From Nocardioides alcanivorans (GTDB lineage: Bacteria; Actinomycetota; Actinomycetes; Propionibacteriales; Nocardioidaceae): a stretch of 64,000 nucleotides of DNA. The notes below the pieces were generated by a model that was not told where the DNA came from, ran no database searches, and was given only the letters and a program-made list of their open reading frames with translations. Location of the stretch: the NCBI RefSeq assembly GCF_021555175.1, contig NZ_JAKGRW010000027.1, positions 1 to 64,000 of the forward strand. Direction: 5' to 3'. This document shows positions 12,550 through 22,100 of this stretch, piece by piece. Position numbers and translations under genes: made by a program. Position 1 is the first letter of the stretch. Each line of letters starts with the position of its first letter.

Positions 12550-13383
12550 GGGGCACACCCTCCATCGCCTGGCCGGACAACTCACCGACGTGTTCGCCGG
12601 CCATCGGGTGCACGTCTCGAGTCCACAAGGACGCTTCGCTGCAGATGCCGCCCTGGTGGACCGCACCGAGCTGGTCGGCGCGGAGGCCTGGGGCAAGCAG
12701 CTCTTCGTCGAGTTCGCCGACGAACGCCTGGTGCACGTGCACCTCGGGCTGATCGGCAGGTTCGACGTGGTCGCCGGTCCGTTGGCACCGCCCGTGGGGC
12801 AGGTGCGGCTGCGGCTGGTGCGCGACGACGGTGGCGCGTACGCCGACCTGCGTGGTGCCACCCGGTGCGACCTCGTGGGGCCGGCCCGTCGTACGGAGGT
12901 GGCGGCGTCGCTCGGCCCCGACCCGCTACGCACCGACGCGGACCCGGAGCGGGCGTGGCGGCGGATCTCCACCAGCGACCGGACCATCGGTGACCTGCTC
13001 ATGGACCAGTCGGTGTTGGCAGGGGTCGGCAACGTCTATCGCGCCGAGGTGCTCTTCCGGCACCACATGCATCCCCTCCGCCCGGGACGGACCCTGCGCC
13101 GATCGCAGTTCGCCGCGATCTGGGCCGACCTCACCGAGCTCATGACGGAGGGGTCCGTACCGGACGCATCGACACCGTCCGACCCGAGCACACGCCGGAG
13201 GCGATGGGGCGTCCGCCGCGCAAGGACGACCACGGCGGTGAGGTGTATGTCTATCGTCGCACCGGCATGGCGTGCCTGGTCTGCGGAGGCACCGTGCGCA
13301 CCGAGGGACTTGCCGGACGCAACTCGTTCTGGTGCCCCCGTTGCCAGCCGGTCTTCCGCTCACGTGCTCGCGTTTCGGGTTAG
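12542..13383 (+). CDS. Fpg/Nei family DNA glycosylase
   Basis: The protein begins MPEGHTLHRLA, the Nei2-type version of the PE catalytic N-terminus used for beta,delta-elimination at damaged bases. MDQSVLAGVGNVYRAE is the H2TH region. The C-terminal zinc finger CLVCGGTVRTEG...FWCPRCQ is read only after restoring one G in the run at about 13150-13153; it then stops at 13383 with about 280 residues. The family removes oxidised pyrimidines and purines in base excision repair. It overlaps rpiB by 8 nt. Confidence 0.9.
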
Positions 13384-13412
13384 ATTCGCCCCGGGCCGTC
13401 GGAGGAGCTGGG

Positions 13413-14485
13413 ATGTCGCTTGAGTCACGCATGCGGTGGCGCGGATATGTGCGAGGGCTGCGACGGCTGATCACCGACGAGGGCTCCATCCTGGTGCTGC
13501 TGACGATCTTCACCGTCGTGCTGGCGGTGATCTCCGTCGGTTTCCCGGGCTCCTTCCCGCTCACGTCCGTGCTGATCCCGCTGACCATCGGCAGTGTGCT
13601 CCTCGGGCCCCGTCGCCTGCCGTGGTTCGTGATCATCGTGCTCGGGGTGCTGGTGCTGGCGATGACCCGGCAGCCGACCATCACCCCACGCATCGCCTCG
13701 GGCATCGTGGTGATCTTCGTGGTCGGACTGATCATCATGGTGACGTCGTTCCGGCGCACCGAGCTCGGCGTCGGCGGCATGCGCGGCGAGTCGATGCTCG
13801 TCGACCTGCGTGACCGGATCCTGCACCAGGCGCGTCTGCCGGCGCTGCCGGAAGGCTGGTACGTCGAGTCCGCGTTGCGGTCCGCGAGCGACACTCCGTT
13901 CGCCGGCGACCTGGTCCTCGCCGCCCGCCGGGGCCGAATGATCGACCTCGTGGTGGCCGACGTCTCGGGCAAGGGGAGGGAGTCGGCACCAAGTCGCTGC
14001 TGTTGTCGGGCGCCTTCGCCGGACTGCTCAGTGAGATTCCGTCCGCCGAGTTCCTCCCGGCGGCCAACCGCTACCTGATCCGGCAGGAGTGGATGGAGGG
14101 ATTCGCCACGTGCGTGCACCTGACCGTCGACCTGGACTCCGGCGACTTCGAGCTGCGCAGCGCGGGCCATCCGCCGGCGATCCAGCTCCAGGCCCTCTCC
14201 GGTGAGAGCTGCGCCCATCAGCCGGAGGGGCCGTTGCTCGGCCTGATCGACGAGGCGGAGTTCGAGGTGGCACGTGGCAGCCTGGCTCCGGGTGACGCCG
14301 TCGTCATCTACACCGACGGCATGGTCGAGTCCCCGGGTCGCGACCTGGCCCAGGGCATCGACCGGCTCATCGATGGGGCGCACAGGATCCTCGGGGAGGG
14401 CCACCAGTACGGCGCCCAGCGCCTCGTCGACGAACTCGGTTCACCCGACGACGACCGCGCCCTCGTGCTCGTGCACCGCACCTGA
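13413..14485 (+). CDS. Membrane-anchored PP2C-type (SpoIIE/RsbU-like) serine phosphatase
   Basis: The start at 13413 has a strong ribosome site (ggaggagctgg). The first ~125 residues contain three or four membrane segments (ILVLLTIFTVVLAVISV, WFVIIVLGVLVLAM, GIVVIFVVGLIIMV). The remainder is a PP2C phosphatase with metal-binding DLVLAARRGRMIDLVVADVSGKG and VVIYTDGMVE. About 357 residues after restoring a base in the G run at 13973-13980. Such proteins dephosphorylate anti-sigma-factor antagonists. No partner kinase or antagonist gene is visible nearby, so the signalling role is inferred from the family. Confidence 0.87.
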
Positions 14486-14530
14486 CCCGCGAGGTCGCGG
14501 AACTTGTCACGCGAGGTCGCAGTGGTTGCG
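14485..14530. repeat. Short tandem repeat after a stop codon (gcgaggtcgc type)
   Basis: Two copies of about 22 nt, each beginning with cgcgaggtcgc, follow directly on the phosphatase stop codon. A related repeat built on gaggtcgc follows the stop of the MetE-like gene at 54699. The role is unknown. Confidence 0.55.
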
Positions 14531-14652
14531 CGCCGAAGTGGGGAAGTTGCGAGGAATCGCGCGAGCCGGGTGCCCACCATGGGCCGGCGGGGGTGAATTG
14601 GGAGGGCTCGGCGCCATGTGGCACGATTGCTCCGCACGTGGAACACGTGTGC

Positions 14653-14723
14653 GCGGATGTAGCTCAATGGTAGAGCCTCAGTCTTCCAAACTGATTACGC
14701 GGGTTCGATTCCCGTCATCCGCT
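14653..14723 (+). tRNA. tRNA-Gly (anticodon TCC)
   Basis: A 71-nt cloverleaf. Acceptor arms gcggatg and catccgc pair fully, the D arm is gctc/gagc, the anticodon stem tcagt/actga closes a 7-nt loop with TCC, and the T arm has gggttcgattccc. CCA is not encoded. Confidence 0.95.
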
Positions 14724-14750
14724 CCGAGGACCCTGCAATTGGGGTCCTGG

Positions 14751-14823
14751 CGGGGCGTAGCGTAGTGGCTAGCGCGCCTGCTTTGGGAGCAGGAGATCGC
14801 AGGTTCGAGTCCTGTCGCCCCGA
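14751..14823 (+). tRNA. tRNA-Pro (anticodon TGG)
   Basis: A 73-nt cloverleaf. Acceptor cggggcg pairs with cgccccg, anticodon stem cctgc/gcagg closes a loop holding TGG, and the T loop is ttcgagt. CCA is not encoded. It lies 27 nt after tRNA-Gly and 34 nt before the trigger-factor start, so all three may share a transcript. Confidence 0.95.
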
Positions 14824-14857
14824 CACGTGCACCAATCCGAACCAGAGGAGACCACCT

Positions 14858-16252
14858 GTGAAGAGCGCCGTCGAGACCTTGAGCCCGACCCGGGCCAAGC
14901 TGACCGTCGAGGTGCCCTTCGAGGAGCTCAAGCCGAGCCTCGACGCGGCCTACCAGCAGATCGCCAAGCAGATCAACGTGCCGGGCTTCCGCCGCGGCAA
15001 GGTTCCGCCGATGGTGATCGACCGTCAGATCGGCCGGGGTGCAGTGCTCGACCAGGCGATCAACGAGGCGCTCCCGCAGAAGTACTTCGAGGCGCTGCAG
15101 GAGTCGGAGCTCGAGCCGCTCGGCCAGCCCGAGATCGAGGTCACCAAGCTGGAGGACAACGAGGTCTTCGAGTTCACGGCCGAGGTCGACGTCAAGCCCG
15201 ACTTCGAGCTGCCCGCCTACGACGGCATCGAGGCCAAGGTCGACGACGTGACCGTTGCCGACGCCGACGTCGAGGAGCAGCTGCAGGCTCTGCGCGAGCG
15301 CTTCGGCACCCTCAAGACGGTGGAGCGCGCGGCCGCCGATGGTGACTTCGTCACCATCGACCTGACTGCCCGTCAGGACGGCGAGGTCGTCGAGGGCGCC
15401 GAGGTCAGCGGCATGTCCTACAAGGTCGGCCGCGGCGGGATGCTCGACGGTCTCGACGAGGCCCTCGCCGGCATGAACGCCGACGACACCAAGACCTTCA
15501 CCTCCGAGCTGGTCGGTGGCAACCTCGTCGGCGAGCCCGTCGAGGTCGAGGTCACGGTCACCCAGGTCCAGGAGCAGGAGCTCCCCGAGGCCGACGACGA
15601 GTTCGCCCAGCTGGCCTCCGAGTTCGACACCATCGGTGAGCTCACCGATGACGTGCGCGAGCGACTCACCCGTGGCAAGCGCCTGGAGCAGGCTGCCGCT
15701 GCCCGCGACGCGGTGCTCGAGGTGCTGCTGGAGAAGGTCGAGATCCCGCTTCCCGAGTCCCTGGTCACCGACGAGCTCAATGCGCGCCGCGAGAACATCG
15801 AGCAGCAGCTCATGTACTCCGGTCTCACCATGGAGAAGTACCTCGAGGACGAGAAGCAGACGCAGGAGGAGTTCGAGGCCGACCTCGACCGCCGCGTCCG
15901 CGACGCCGTTGCCGCGCAGTTCATCCTCGACAAGGTCGCCAAGGCCGAGGAGCTCGGTGTCGACCAGAACGAGCTGTCCCAGCACCTGGTGCGTCGCGCC
16001 CAGCAGTCCGGTCAGGACCCGCAGGAGTTCGCGAACCACATGTTCGAGCACAACCACATCCCCGACCTCGTCCAGGAGATCCTGCGTGGCAAGGCGCTCG
16101 CAACGATCGTCGAGGCCGCTGTGGTCACCGACGAGAGTGGCGAAGCCGTCGAGCTGAAGAACCTGCTGCCGGACGGCACCATCGGCGACCCGGCGGCCGA
16201 GGTCGCCGACGAGGCTGCCGACACCGAGGAGGACGCTCCCGCCGCGGAGTGA
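14858..16252 (+). CDS. tig: Trigger factor
   Basis: Ribosome-bound chaperone and peptidyl-prolyl isomerase for nascent chains. The GTG at 14858 is preceded by gaggag at 8 nt and gives the family N-terminus KSAVETLSPTRAKLTVEVPFEELKP. The ribosome-docking loop is seen as GFRRGKVP near residue 47. A central FKBP-type domain and a helical C-terminal domain follow, ending in an acidic tail. About 464 residues, intact. It heads the tig-clpP1-clpP2-clpX region, the usual actinobacterial neighbourhood, although two hydrolase genes are interposed here. Confidence 0.96.
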   Translation: MKSAVETLSPTRAKLTVEVPFEELKPSLDAAYQQIAKQINVPGFRRGKVPPMVIDRQIGRGAVLDQAINEALPQKYFEALQESELEPLGQPEIEVTKLEDNEVFEFTAEVDVKPDFELPAYDGIEAKVDDVTVADADVEEQLQALRERFGTLKTVERAAADGDFVTIDLTARQDGEVVEGAEVSGMSYKVGRGGMLDGLDEALAGMNADDTKTFTSELVGGNLVGEPVEVEVTVTQVQEQELPEADDEFAQLASEFDTIGELTDDVRERLTRGKRLEQAAAARDAVLEVLLEKVEIPLPESLVTDELNARRENIEQQLMYSGLTMEKYLEDEKQTQEEFEADLDRRVRDAVAAQFILDKVAKAEELGVDQNELSQHLVRRAQQSGQDPQEFANHMFEHNHIPDLVQEILRGKALATIVEAAVVTDESGEAVELKNLLPDGTIGDPAAEVADEAADTEEDAPAAE

Positions 16253-16270
16253 TCCCACCCGTTCCACCAC

Positions 16271-16305
16271 GACCGCCGGTCGGTGCCCAGCACCGACCGG
16301 CGGTC
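16271..16305 (+). terminator. Intrinsic terminator of tig
   Basis: Perfect 15-bp arms gaccgccggtcggtg and caccgaccggcggtc close a 5-nt loop, followed 5 nt later by TTTT, 19 nt after the tig stop. Confidence 0.85.
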
Positions 16306-16366
16306 GCGCATTTTCACCCCGGTGTGTTGGTTTGCTCGGGCGGTCACCTGCAGGAAGACTCGCGGG

Positions 16367-17290
16367 ATGACCACTGGAGCCCCGCAGGTGGAGCGAGCTG
16401 CGCTGCCTGCCGTCGTACGCCTGGGTTGGTCCTACGTGCGCTCCACCGCCGGCTTCGGGTGGCGGCTCGTGCAGCGTCAGGCGCCACCCGCGCTGACCGC
16501 GGGCCCGTTGGGGCGCGTGGCGAGGTCGCGAACGTCGGCGGTGCTGCGCAGCGCCGGCCGGGACGTGGAACCGAGCGAGGCCACGCTGATGGTCTCCTTT
16601 CCCCATGCCACCGGCCGCTTGCTGGTGTTCGTGCCCGACTCCACCGAGGACGAGTCGGTCTGGCAGGTCGGCCAGGAGCAGTACGGCGGCACCTACGCCT
16701 CGCGGCTCGCCCCGCGGTTGGACTGGACCCCGGTCCATGTGCGTGCCGCCGCTCCGTCCGGCGACCTCGATCGAGCGGCTGAGCTCGGCGCACTGCTGCA
16801 GCGGGTCGTCGACCACTGGCCCGAGCCCGTGGAGCGGATCGCCCTGGTTGCCCACGGTGACGGTGGACTGGCGCTGAGGGCCGCCGCCGGGGTGCGTTCG
16901 TGGACATCCGATGCCTGGCAGGAGAAGGTCTCCGACGTCGTCCTGCTCGGCACCCCGCATCTGTGGTCCGACGGGGAACGCTCCTTGGCCGTCAGCCGTC
17001 AGCTCGATGAGGACCTCGCGGGCATCGTGGGGAGCGAACGAGCTGATCCCGAGGTGGAGCCGATCCCCGGCGCGATCTACACCGTCATCACCCGCGCGGC
17101 ACGCCTCGAGCGCAACGTGGCCGGCTCGCTGCTGGGCAGCCTGCTCTGGTGGCGTGACCGCGCCGCCCTGCGCCGCCGGGTGGCCCGTCAGCTCTTCCCG
17201 ACCGCGACCGTGGTGCACGTCGAGGAGCCGGGCGTCTCGTTGGCCAACCACCCGGAGGTGCAGCAAGCCCTGATCGGCTGGTTGGCTTGA
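16367..17290 (+). CDS. Alpha/beta-hydrolase-like protein lacking the catalytic serine
   Basis: 307 residues from ATG 16367. The fold is indicated by strand-turn patterns LLVFVPDS and ERIALVAHGDGGLALRAAAG, and by DVVLLGTPHLW. The product of the next gene shares the same layout. Where that neighbour has the nucleophile elbow GHSMGG, this one has AHGDGG, with Asp in place of Ser, so ordinary esterase chemistry is unlikely. It may be a binding or regulatory paralogue, or use another mechanism. No signal peptide is apparent. No known family name can be given with confidence. Confidence 0.65.
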   Translation: MTTGAPQVERAALPAVVRLGWSYVRSTAGFGWRLVQRQAPPALTAGPLGRVARSRTSAVLRSAGRDVEPSEATLMVSFPHATGRLLVFVPDSTEDESVWQVGQEQYGGTYASRLAPRLDWTPVHVRAAAPSGDLDRAAELGALLQRVVDHWPEPVERIALVAHGDGGLALRAAAGVRSWTSDAWQEKVSDVVLLGTPHLWSDGERSLAVSRQLDEDLAGIVGSERADPEVEPIPGAIYTVITRAARLERNVAGSLLGSLLWWRDRAALRRRVARQLFPTATVVHVEEPGVSLANHPEVQQALIGWLA

Positions 17291-17302
17291 CCCTTCCCTC
17301 CA

Positions 17303-17328
17303 CTTGAGTGAACATATGTTCACTCAAG
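17303..17328. promoter_or_regulatory. Perfect 26-bp palindrome, likely operator
   Basis: Two 13-bp arms, CTTGAGTGAACAT and ATGTTCACTCAAG, are perfectly complementary without a spacer. The palindrome lies between the two hydrolase genes, 14 nt before the second gene's GTG. Its form (gtgaac..gttcac) resembles operators of TetR-type regulators. No regulator gene is adjacent. Confidence 0.7.
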
Positions 17329-17342
17329 CCCTTGGAGGAAGC

Positions 17343-18500
17343 GTGGTCGCATCGACCCAGGCTCGCGTCACCGACCTGTGCTCGTTCGCGGCAACTGCTG
17401 CGCAGGAGCTGGTCGCCGACACCGTCCGCGACACCCACCGAGCAGTCGCGCAGCGCACCTTCTCCGTCCTCGAACCTCGCATCGGACCTCCGGCGGCGGT
17501 GGCCCGGCGGGTCCACGACGCCATCGCCGGCACCGTCCACACGTCCGTGCGCCTCGGTTTCCTCGGTGCCGCGCTCGGTCTCAAGGTGGCCGCCGATGCG
17601 GGCGCCGGTGCACCCGTGGAAGCCGGTGCGCGGGGCATCTTCGTGCGGACGTCGCTCAATGGTCTGGTCGGCGACCGGTTCGCGGCCGAGGGTTCGCGTC
17701 TCGCGCTCACCACCTCCGTGCGGGTCGGAGGTGCCGACGTCCCGCTCGACCGGTTGGCCTCGGCCTTCCCCGAGCCGGGTCGAAAGGTGGCGGTGCTCCT
17801 GCACGGGCTCTCCGAGGACGAGACCTGCTGGAACTGGCGTTCCAGGCCGGGGGTGCCCACGACCCTCGAGGTGCTCGTGGCGGCTGGTTGGACTCCGGTG
17901 CTGCTGCGCTCCAACACCGGCCTGCCGGTGCGGGAGAACGGGGCAGCGGTCTCCTCGCTCCTGCAGGACCTGGTCGCCGGTTGGCCGGTTCAGGTGGAAC
18001 GGATCGTTCTCATCGGCCACTCGATGGGTGGGCTCATCCACCGTGCGGCCAGTGCGGTGACCACTGCTCACGAACGCCCCTGGACCGACCTGCTCACCGA
18101 TGTGGTGACCTTGGGGACGCCCCATCTCGGCGCTCCGATTGCGCGCGGGATCAGCCGGGGGTGCGCAGCGCTGGCCCGGCTCCCCGAGACGGCCCCGGTC
18201 GGTCGGATCCTGGAGATGCGTTCCGCCGGCGTGCGCGACCTCGAGCAGGGCCTTCCCGACCTGCCGGCGCCGGAGCACGTCCGGTTCCGTCTGGTGTCCG
18301 CCTCGCTGACCCGCTCGCCCGACCATCCGGTGGGCCGTGTGGTGGGAGACCTCTTGGTGCAGGTGCCGTCGGCTCAGCCGGGCAGCGACCTCTTCCCGCG
18401 TGCCGACACGCTCCATGTGTCCAACGCGGACCATTTCGACATCCTCAACCACCCCCGGGTGCACGCGGCCCTGCGTGGCTGGCTGGCAGATTCCGCCTGA
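17343..18500 (+). CDS. Alpha/beta hydrolase (PGAP1/triacylglycerol-lipase-like)
   Basis: About 385 residues. VAVLLHGLSEDETCW gives the oxyanion region, LIGHSMGGLIHRAA the nucleophile elbow with an intact Ser, DVVTLGTPHLGAPIARG a lipase-type strand, and NADHFDILNHP the catalytic His. The upstream helical ~110 residues are of unknown role. I place the start at GTG 17343, four nt after ggagg; two ATGs further upstream (17304 frame and 17316) would lie inside the palindromic operator. Probably an intracellular lipase or esterase. It is a paralogue of the preceding gene, which has lost its serine. Confidence 0.8.
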   Translation: MVASTQARVTDLCSFAATAAQELVADTVRDTHRAVAQRTFSVLEPRIGPPAAVARRVHDAIAGTVHTSVRLGFLGAALGLKVAADAGAGAPVEAGARGIFVRTSLNGLVGDRFAAEGSRLALTTSVRVGGADVPLDRLASAFPEPGRKVAVLLHGLSEDETCWNWRSRPGVPTTLEVLVAAGWTPVLLRSNTGLPVRENGAAVSSLLQDLVAGWPVQVERIVLIGHSMGGLIHRAASAVTTAHERPWTDLLTDVVTLGTPHLGAPIARGISRGCAALARLPETAPVGRILEMRSAGVRDLEQGLPDLPAPEHVRFRLVSASLTRSPDHPVGRVVGDLLVQVPSAQPGSDLFPRADTLHVSNADHFDILNHPRVHAALRGWLADSA

Positions 18501-18598
18501 GCGACTCGACGCCCACCCGCGAACCTCTCGGCGTCCGCGCCGAATCCGCTGTGGGCGAACACCACTCGGATCCCCGTGGTTTTGGCGGACCTGCCGTC

Positions 18599-18604
18599 TA
18601 GTGT
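18599..18604 (+). promoter_or_regulatory. -10 element of a probable leaderless promoter (clpP1)
   Basis: TAGTGT ends 7 nt before the GTG at 18612, again with no ribosome site between. This spacing also helps to choose that GTG over upstream in-frame codons. Confidence 0.5.
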
Positions 18605-18611
18605 CGGTCTC

Positions 18612-19223
18612 GTGAACCAGATTCCCAGCCCTCAGATGAACGGCGGCCTGCCGTCCTACGGACTCGACGACAACGTCTACCAGCGGTTGTTGCGCGAACG
18701 GATCGTCTTCCTCGGTTCCGAGGTGCGTGACCAGAACGCCAACGCGATCTGCGCGCAACTGCTGCTGCTTTCGGCGGAGGACCCCGAGGCAGACATCTTC
18801 TTGCACATCAACAGCCCAGGTGGCTCGGTGGACGCCGGCATGGCGATCTACGACACGATGAACTACATCCCCAACGACGTGGCCACCGTGGCGATGGGAC
18901 TGGCTGCCTCGATGGGGCAGTTCCTCCTGTGTGCCGGCACCGAGGGCAAGCGCTTCGCGCTGCCCCACGCGCGCATCATGATGCACCAGCCGTCCGGCGG
19001 CATCGGCGGCTCCGCCTCCGACATCAAGATCCAGGCGGAGCAGAGCCTGCTGCTGAAGAAGCAGCTCGGTGAACTGATCGCGCATCACACCGGTCGTTCC
19101 GTCGAGGAGATCGAGCGCGACTCCGACCGCGACCGTTGGTTCACCCCGCAGCAGGCCAAGGAGTACGGCCTCATCGACCAGGTCATCACCAACGCCCGCG
19201 AGACCGAGCAGAAGGACGCCTGA
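18612..19223 (+). CDS. clpP1: ATP-dependent Clp protease proteolytic subunit 1
   Basis: About 203 residues of the ClpP serine protease. The oxyanion segment is [11 protein letters not shown], the catalytic Ser lies in [12 protein letters not shown], the His in MMHQPSGG. It forms a heptameric ring and, in actinobacteria, a mixed barrel with ClpP2 served by ClpX or ClpC. The start GTG 18612 is chosen by the leaderless -10 spacing; ATG 18636 is an alternative. Six nt separate it from clpP2. Confidence 0.95.
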   Translation: MNQIPSPQMNGGLPSYGLDDNVYQRLLRERIVFLGSEVRDQNANAICAQLLLLSAEDPEADIFLHINSPGGSVDAGMAIYDTMNYIPNDVATVAMGLAASMGQFLLCAGTEGKRFALPHARIMMHQPSGGIGGSASDIKIQAEQSLLLKKQLGELIAHHTGRSVEEIERDSDRDRWFTPQQAKEYGLIDQVITNARETEQKDA

Positions 19224-19228
19224 GGCAC

Positions 19229-19837
19229 ATGAACTACTACATTCCCCAGTGGGAAGAGCGCACCTCCTACGGCGTCCGCCGCATCGACCCCTACGCCAAG
19301 CTCTTCGAGGACCGGATCATCTTCCTGGGCACCCCGATCAGCGACGACATCGCCAACGCGGTCATGGCGCAGCTGCTGTGCCTGGAGTCGATGGACACCG
19401 AGCGTGACATCTCCATCTACATCAACAGCCCCGGTGGCTCGTTCACCGCGCTGACGGCGATCTACGACACGATGAAGTTCATCAAGCCCGACGTGCAGAC
19501 CGTCTGCATGGGCCAGGCCGCTTCGGCTGCCGCGGTCCTGCTGGCGGCCGGTGCCCCGGGCAAGCGGCTCGCGCTGCCCAACGCCCGGATCCTGATCCAC
19601 CAGCCCTACACCGAGGGTCAGGGTGGCCAGATCTCCGACCTGGAGATCCAGGCCAACGAGATCATTCGGATGCGCCAGCTGCTTGAGAAGATGCTCGCTG
19701 ACCACAGCGGCAAGTCGGCCGAGGAGGTCAGCCGCGACATCGAACGTGACAAGATCCTGACCGCCGATCAGGCTGTCGAGTACGGCCTGATCGACTCGGT
19801 GCTCGAGTCCCGCAAGGCGACTCCCGCACTCGGATGA
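19229..19837 (+). CDS. clpP2: ATP-dependent Clp protease proteolytic subunit 2
   Basis: 202 residues beginning [15 protein letters not shown], the usual ClpP2 N-terminus. [23 protein letters not shown] (catalytic Ser) and LIHQPYTEG (catalytic His) are present. It partners ClpP1 in the two-ring protease. Same strand, 5-nt gap to clpP1, 83 nt to clpX, so the three are probably co-regulated. Confidence 0.95.
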   Translation: MNYYIPQWEERTSYGVRRIDPYAKLFEDRIIFLGTPISDDIANAVMAQLLCLESMDTERDISIYINSPGGSFTALTAIYDTMKFIKPDVQTVCMGQAASAAAVLLAAGAPGKRLALPNARILIHQPYTEGQGGQISDLEIQANEIIRMRQLLEKMLADHSGKSAEEVSRDIERDKILTADQAVEYGLIDSVLESRKATPALG

Positions 19838-19920
19838 GTTCGATCCCCGTGTCCGACCCCGGGTGGGGCCGGGCGCGGGGTACCGTCGGCAGAGTTTGAC
19901 GTTGAGGAAGGGACTTATCA

Positions 19921-21189
19921 GTGGCACGCATTGGGGACGGGGGCGACCTGCTCAAATGCTCGTTCTGCGGGAAGAGCCAGAAGCAGGTCAAGAAGTTGAT
20001 TGCCGGACCCGGCGTCTACATATGTGACGAGTGCATCGACCTCTGCAACGAGATCATCGAGGAGGAGCTCTCCGAGCGCTCCGACGTGGGCCTCGAGGAA
20101 CTGCCGAAGCCGAAGGAGATCTTCGATTTCCTCAACTCCTACGTGATCGGTCAGGAGCAGGCCAAGAAGTCGCTCGCCGTGGCGGTCTACAACCACTACA
20201 AGCGCGTGCAGTCAGGCGCCACGATCGGCAAGGGCGCCGACAACGTCGAGGTGGCCAAGTCCAACATCCTCGTCATGGGGCCCACCGGGTGTGGCAAGAC
20301 CTACCTCGCGCAGACGTTGGCCAAGATGCTCAACGTCCCCTTCGCGATCGCCGATGCCACGGCGCTGACCGAGGCAGGCTATGTCGGCGAGGACGTCGAG
20401 AACATCCTGCTCAAGCTGATCCAAGCTGCCGACTACGACGTCAAGAAGGCCGAGACCGGCATCATCTACATCGACGAGATCGACAAGGTGGCCCGCAAGG
20501 CCGAGAACCCCTCGATCACGCGTGACGTCTCGGGTGAAGGCGTCCAGCAGGCACTGCTGAAGATCCTGGAGGGCACCTCTGCATCGGTCCCACCGCAGGG
20601 CGGTCGCAAGCACCCCCACCAGGAGTTCATCCAGATCGACACCACCAACATCCTCTTCATCGTGGGTGGTGCCTTCGCCGGGCTCGATCACATCATCGAG
20701 CAACGGGTCGGCAAGAAGAGCCTCGGCTTCACGGCCGAGGTGCGTGGCCAGGCCGAGCGCGACGCCGATGACCTCCTGGCGCAGGTGCGGCCTGAGGACC
20801 TCACCAAGTTCGGCTTGATTCCCGAGTTCATCGGTCGTCTCCCGCTGATCGCCAGCGTCTCGCCGCTCGACCGCCCGGCGCTGGTGCAGATCCTGACCGA
20901 GCCCAAGAATGCACTCGTCAAGCAGTACCAGAAGCTCTTCGAGATCGATGGCGTCGATCTCGAGTTCACCGACGATGCGATCAACGCCGTTGCGGAGAAG
21001 GCATTGGAGCGGGGCACCGGAGCCCGGGGGCTGCGCGCCATCATCGAGGAGGTCCTGCTCCACGTGATGTACGACGTGCCCTCCCGCAGCGACGTAGCCA
21101 AGGTGATCGTCACTGCCGAGGTCGTGACTGGCGAGGCGGCTCCGGAACTCGAACTGATCGACGAGGGCAAGAAGAAGAAGTCTGCCTGA
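19921..21189 (+). CDS. clpX: ATP-dependent Clp protease ATP-binding subunit ClpX
   Basis: 422 residues from GTG 19921. An N-terminal four-Cys zinc domain ([14 protein letters not shown] and CDECIDLC) recognises substrates. The AAA+ core has Walker [13 protein letters not shown], Walker [10 protein letters not shown] and the arginine-finger region. The IGF-type ClpP-docking loop appears as KSLGF. It unfolds proteins and feeds them to ClpP1P2. Intact. Confidence 0.97.
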   Translation: MARIGDGGDLLKCSFCGKSQKQVKKLIAGPGVYICDECIDLCNEIIEEELSERSDVGLEELPKPKEIFDFLNSYVIGQEQAKKSLAVAVYNHYKRVQSGATIGKGADNVEVAKSNILVMGPTGCGKTYLAQTLAKMLNVPFAIADATALTEAGYVGEDVENILLKLIQAADYDVKKAETGIIYIDEIDKVARKAENPSITRDVSGEGVQQALLKILEGTSASVPPQGGRKHPHQEFIQIDTTNILFIVGGAFAGLDHIIEQRVGKKSLGFTAEVRGQAERDADDLLAQVRPEDLTKFGLIPEFIGRLPLIASVSPLDRPALVQILTEPKNALVKQYQKLFEIDGVDLEFTDDAINAVAEKALERGTGARGLRAIIEEVLLHVMYDVPSRSDVAKVIVTAEVVTGEAAPELELIDEGKKKKSA

Positions 21190-21307
21190 CCGTGGCGGTC
21201 CCGGTTCCGCCTGGCCCGAACGGGCCATATTGCGGAGCCGGTTGGACCTCGCCGGGTGATCCTTGGGATACTGGTCCGGTTCGCCGTTCTCGGGAGGTGT
21301 GAGGCAG

Positions 21308-21973
21308 ATGAAGAACGCACAGCGTGGTCCGCTGGCGGCGTTCGCCGTCCTCGCGTTGCTCGCCACCACCGTGGCGGGTTCACTCATGGCGGCCGCCAGC
21401 ACCGACGACGCGGTTGAGTCGGCTGGCGAGATCTTGATCCAGGCTCGGGTCGACGATGAAGCCGCGCCCCGCGACGTCGGTCTCCGCGCCCTGTTGGGCG
21501 GTCGACTTCCCAGTGAGACCGGATCGGGCACGGACGACGACGCTTCCACGTCGTCGGCCGGCAACCGGGCCGCGACGGCGAAGGGCACCAAGACCAAGAA
21601 GAGCAAGGCCACCGCGAGCAAGGCGAAGAAGGACAAGGCCCGCTCGGCCAAGGGGGCGAACAACAAGGCGGGCAAGGACACCTCGCAGGCCGCGCGCAAG
21701 AAGGCCAAGGCGACCCCGGGCAGCAGCCGGACCCGCAACCACACCCATTCCGACCGTGGCCACCGGCGCGACCACCGCGGGCAGCGCTCGGACCAGCGTC
21801 GCGGCAACGTACGGAGCACCTCCCACCGGGGACACGACCGGAGCAGTTCGAGTCACCGGGGACACGACCGGAGCAGTTCGAGCCGCAAGTCGCGGGGCCG
21901 CTCCGACAGGGGACACCAGCGCTCCTCGCACCACCGCAGTCAGCGCTCCTCGCACCACCGCAGTCGACGCTGA
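21308..21973 (+). CDS. Secreted or anchored basic repeat protein (SSHRGHDR / SSHHRS repeats)
   Basis: Not a recognised family. 221 residues. An N-terminal hydrophobic segment (FAVLALLATTVAGSLMAAAS) is a signal peptide or anchor. A short ordered region (residues ~30-65) contains DDEAAPRDVGLRALLGG. Then comes a Lys/Ala-rich stretch like histone H1 tails, and from residue ~145 an Arg/His/Ser-rich tail with near-perfect repeats of HRGHDRSSSS and QRSSHHRS. The DNA repeats are equally exact, which points to recent expansion. High pI and His content could suit binding of nucleic acid, anionic wall polymers or metals, but this is speculation. A strong terminator follows. Confidence 0.7.
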   Translation: MKNAQRGPLAAFAVLALLATTVAGSLMAAASTDDAVESAGEILIQARVDDEAAPRDVGLRALLGGRLPSETGSGTDDDASTSSAGNRAATAKGTKTKKSKATASKAKKDKARSAKGANNKAGKDTSQAARKKAKATPGSSRTRNHTHSDRGHRRDHRGQRSDQRRGNVRSTSHRGHDRSSSSHRGHDRSSSSRKSRGRSDRGHQRSSHHRSQRSSHHRSRR

Positions 21974-22002
21974 CCCTCGCAGCCGCAGTTCACGGACGCA
22001 TG

Positions 22003-22034
22003 ACGAAGGGCCCCACCTCGGTGGGGCCCTTCGT
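22003..22034. terminator. Bidirectional terminator between the repeat protein gene and valS
   Basis: Perfect 14-bp arms acgaagggccccac and gtggggcccttcgt around a ctcg loop, between two convergent genes, so it can serve both. Confidence 0.85.
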
Positions 22035-22100
22035 CATGTTCAGTCCGCGTCCCAGCAGACGATGGCCTGCTGCGCGGGTCGAGCCTTCTCGATCAGGTAC

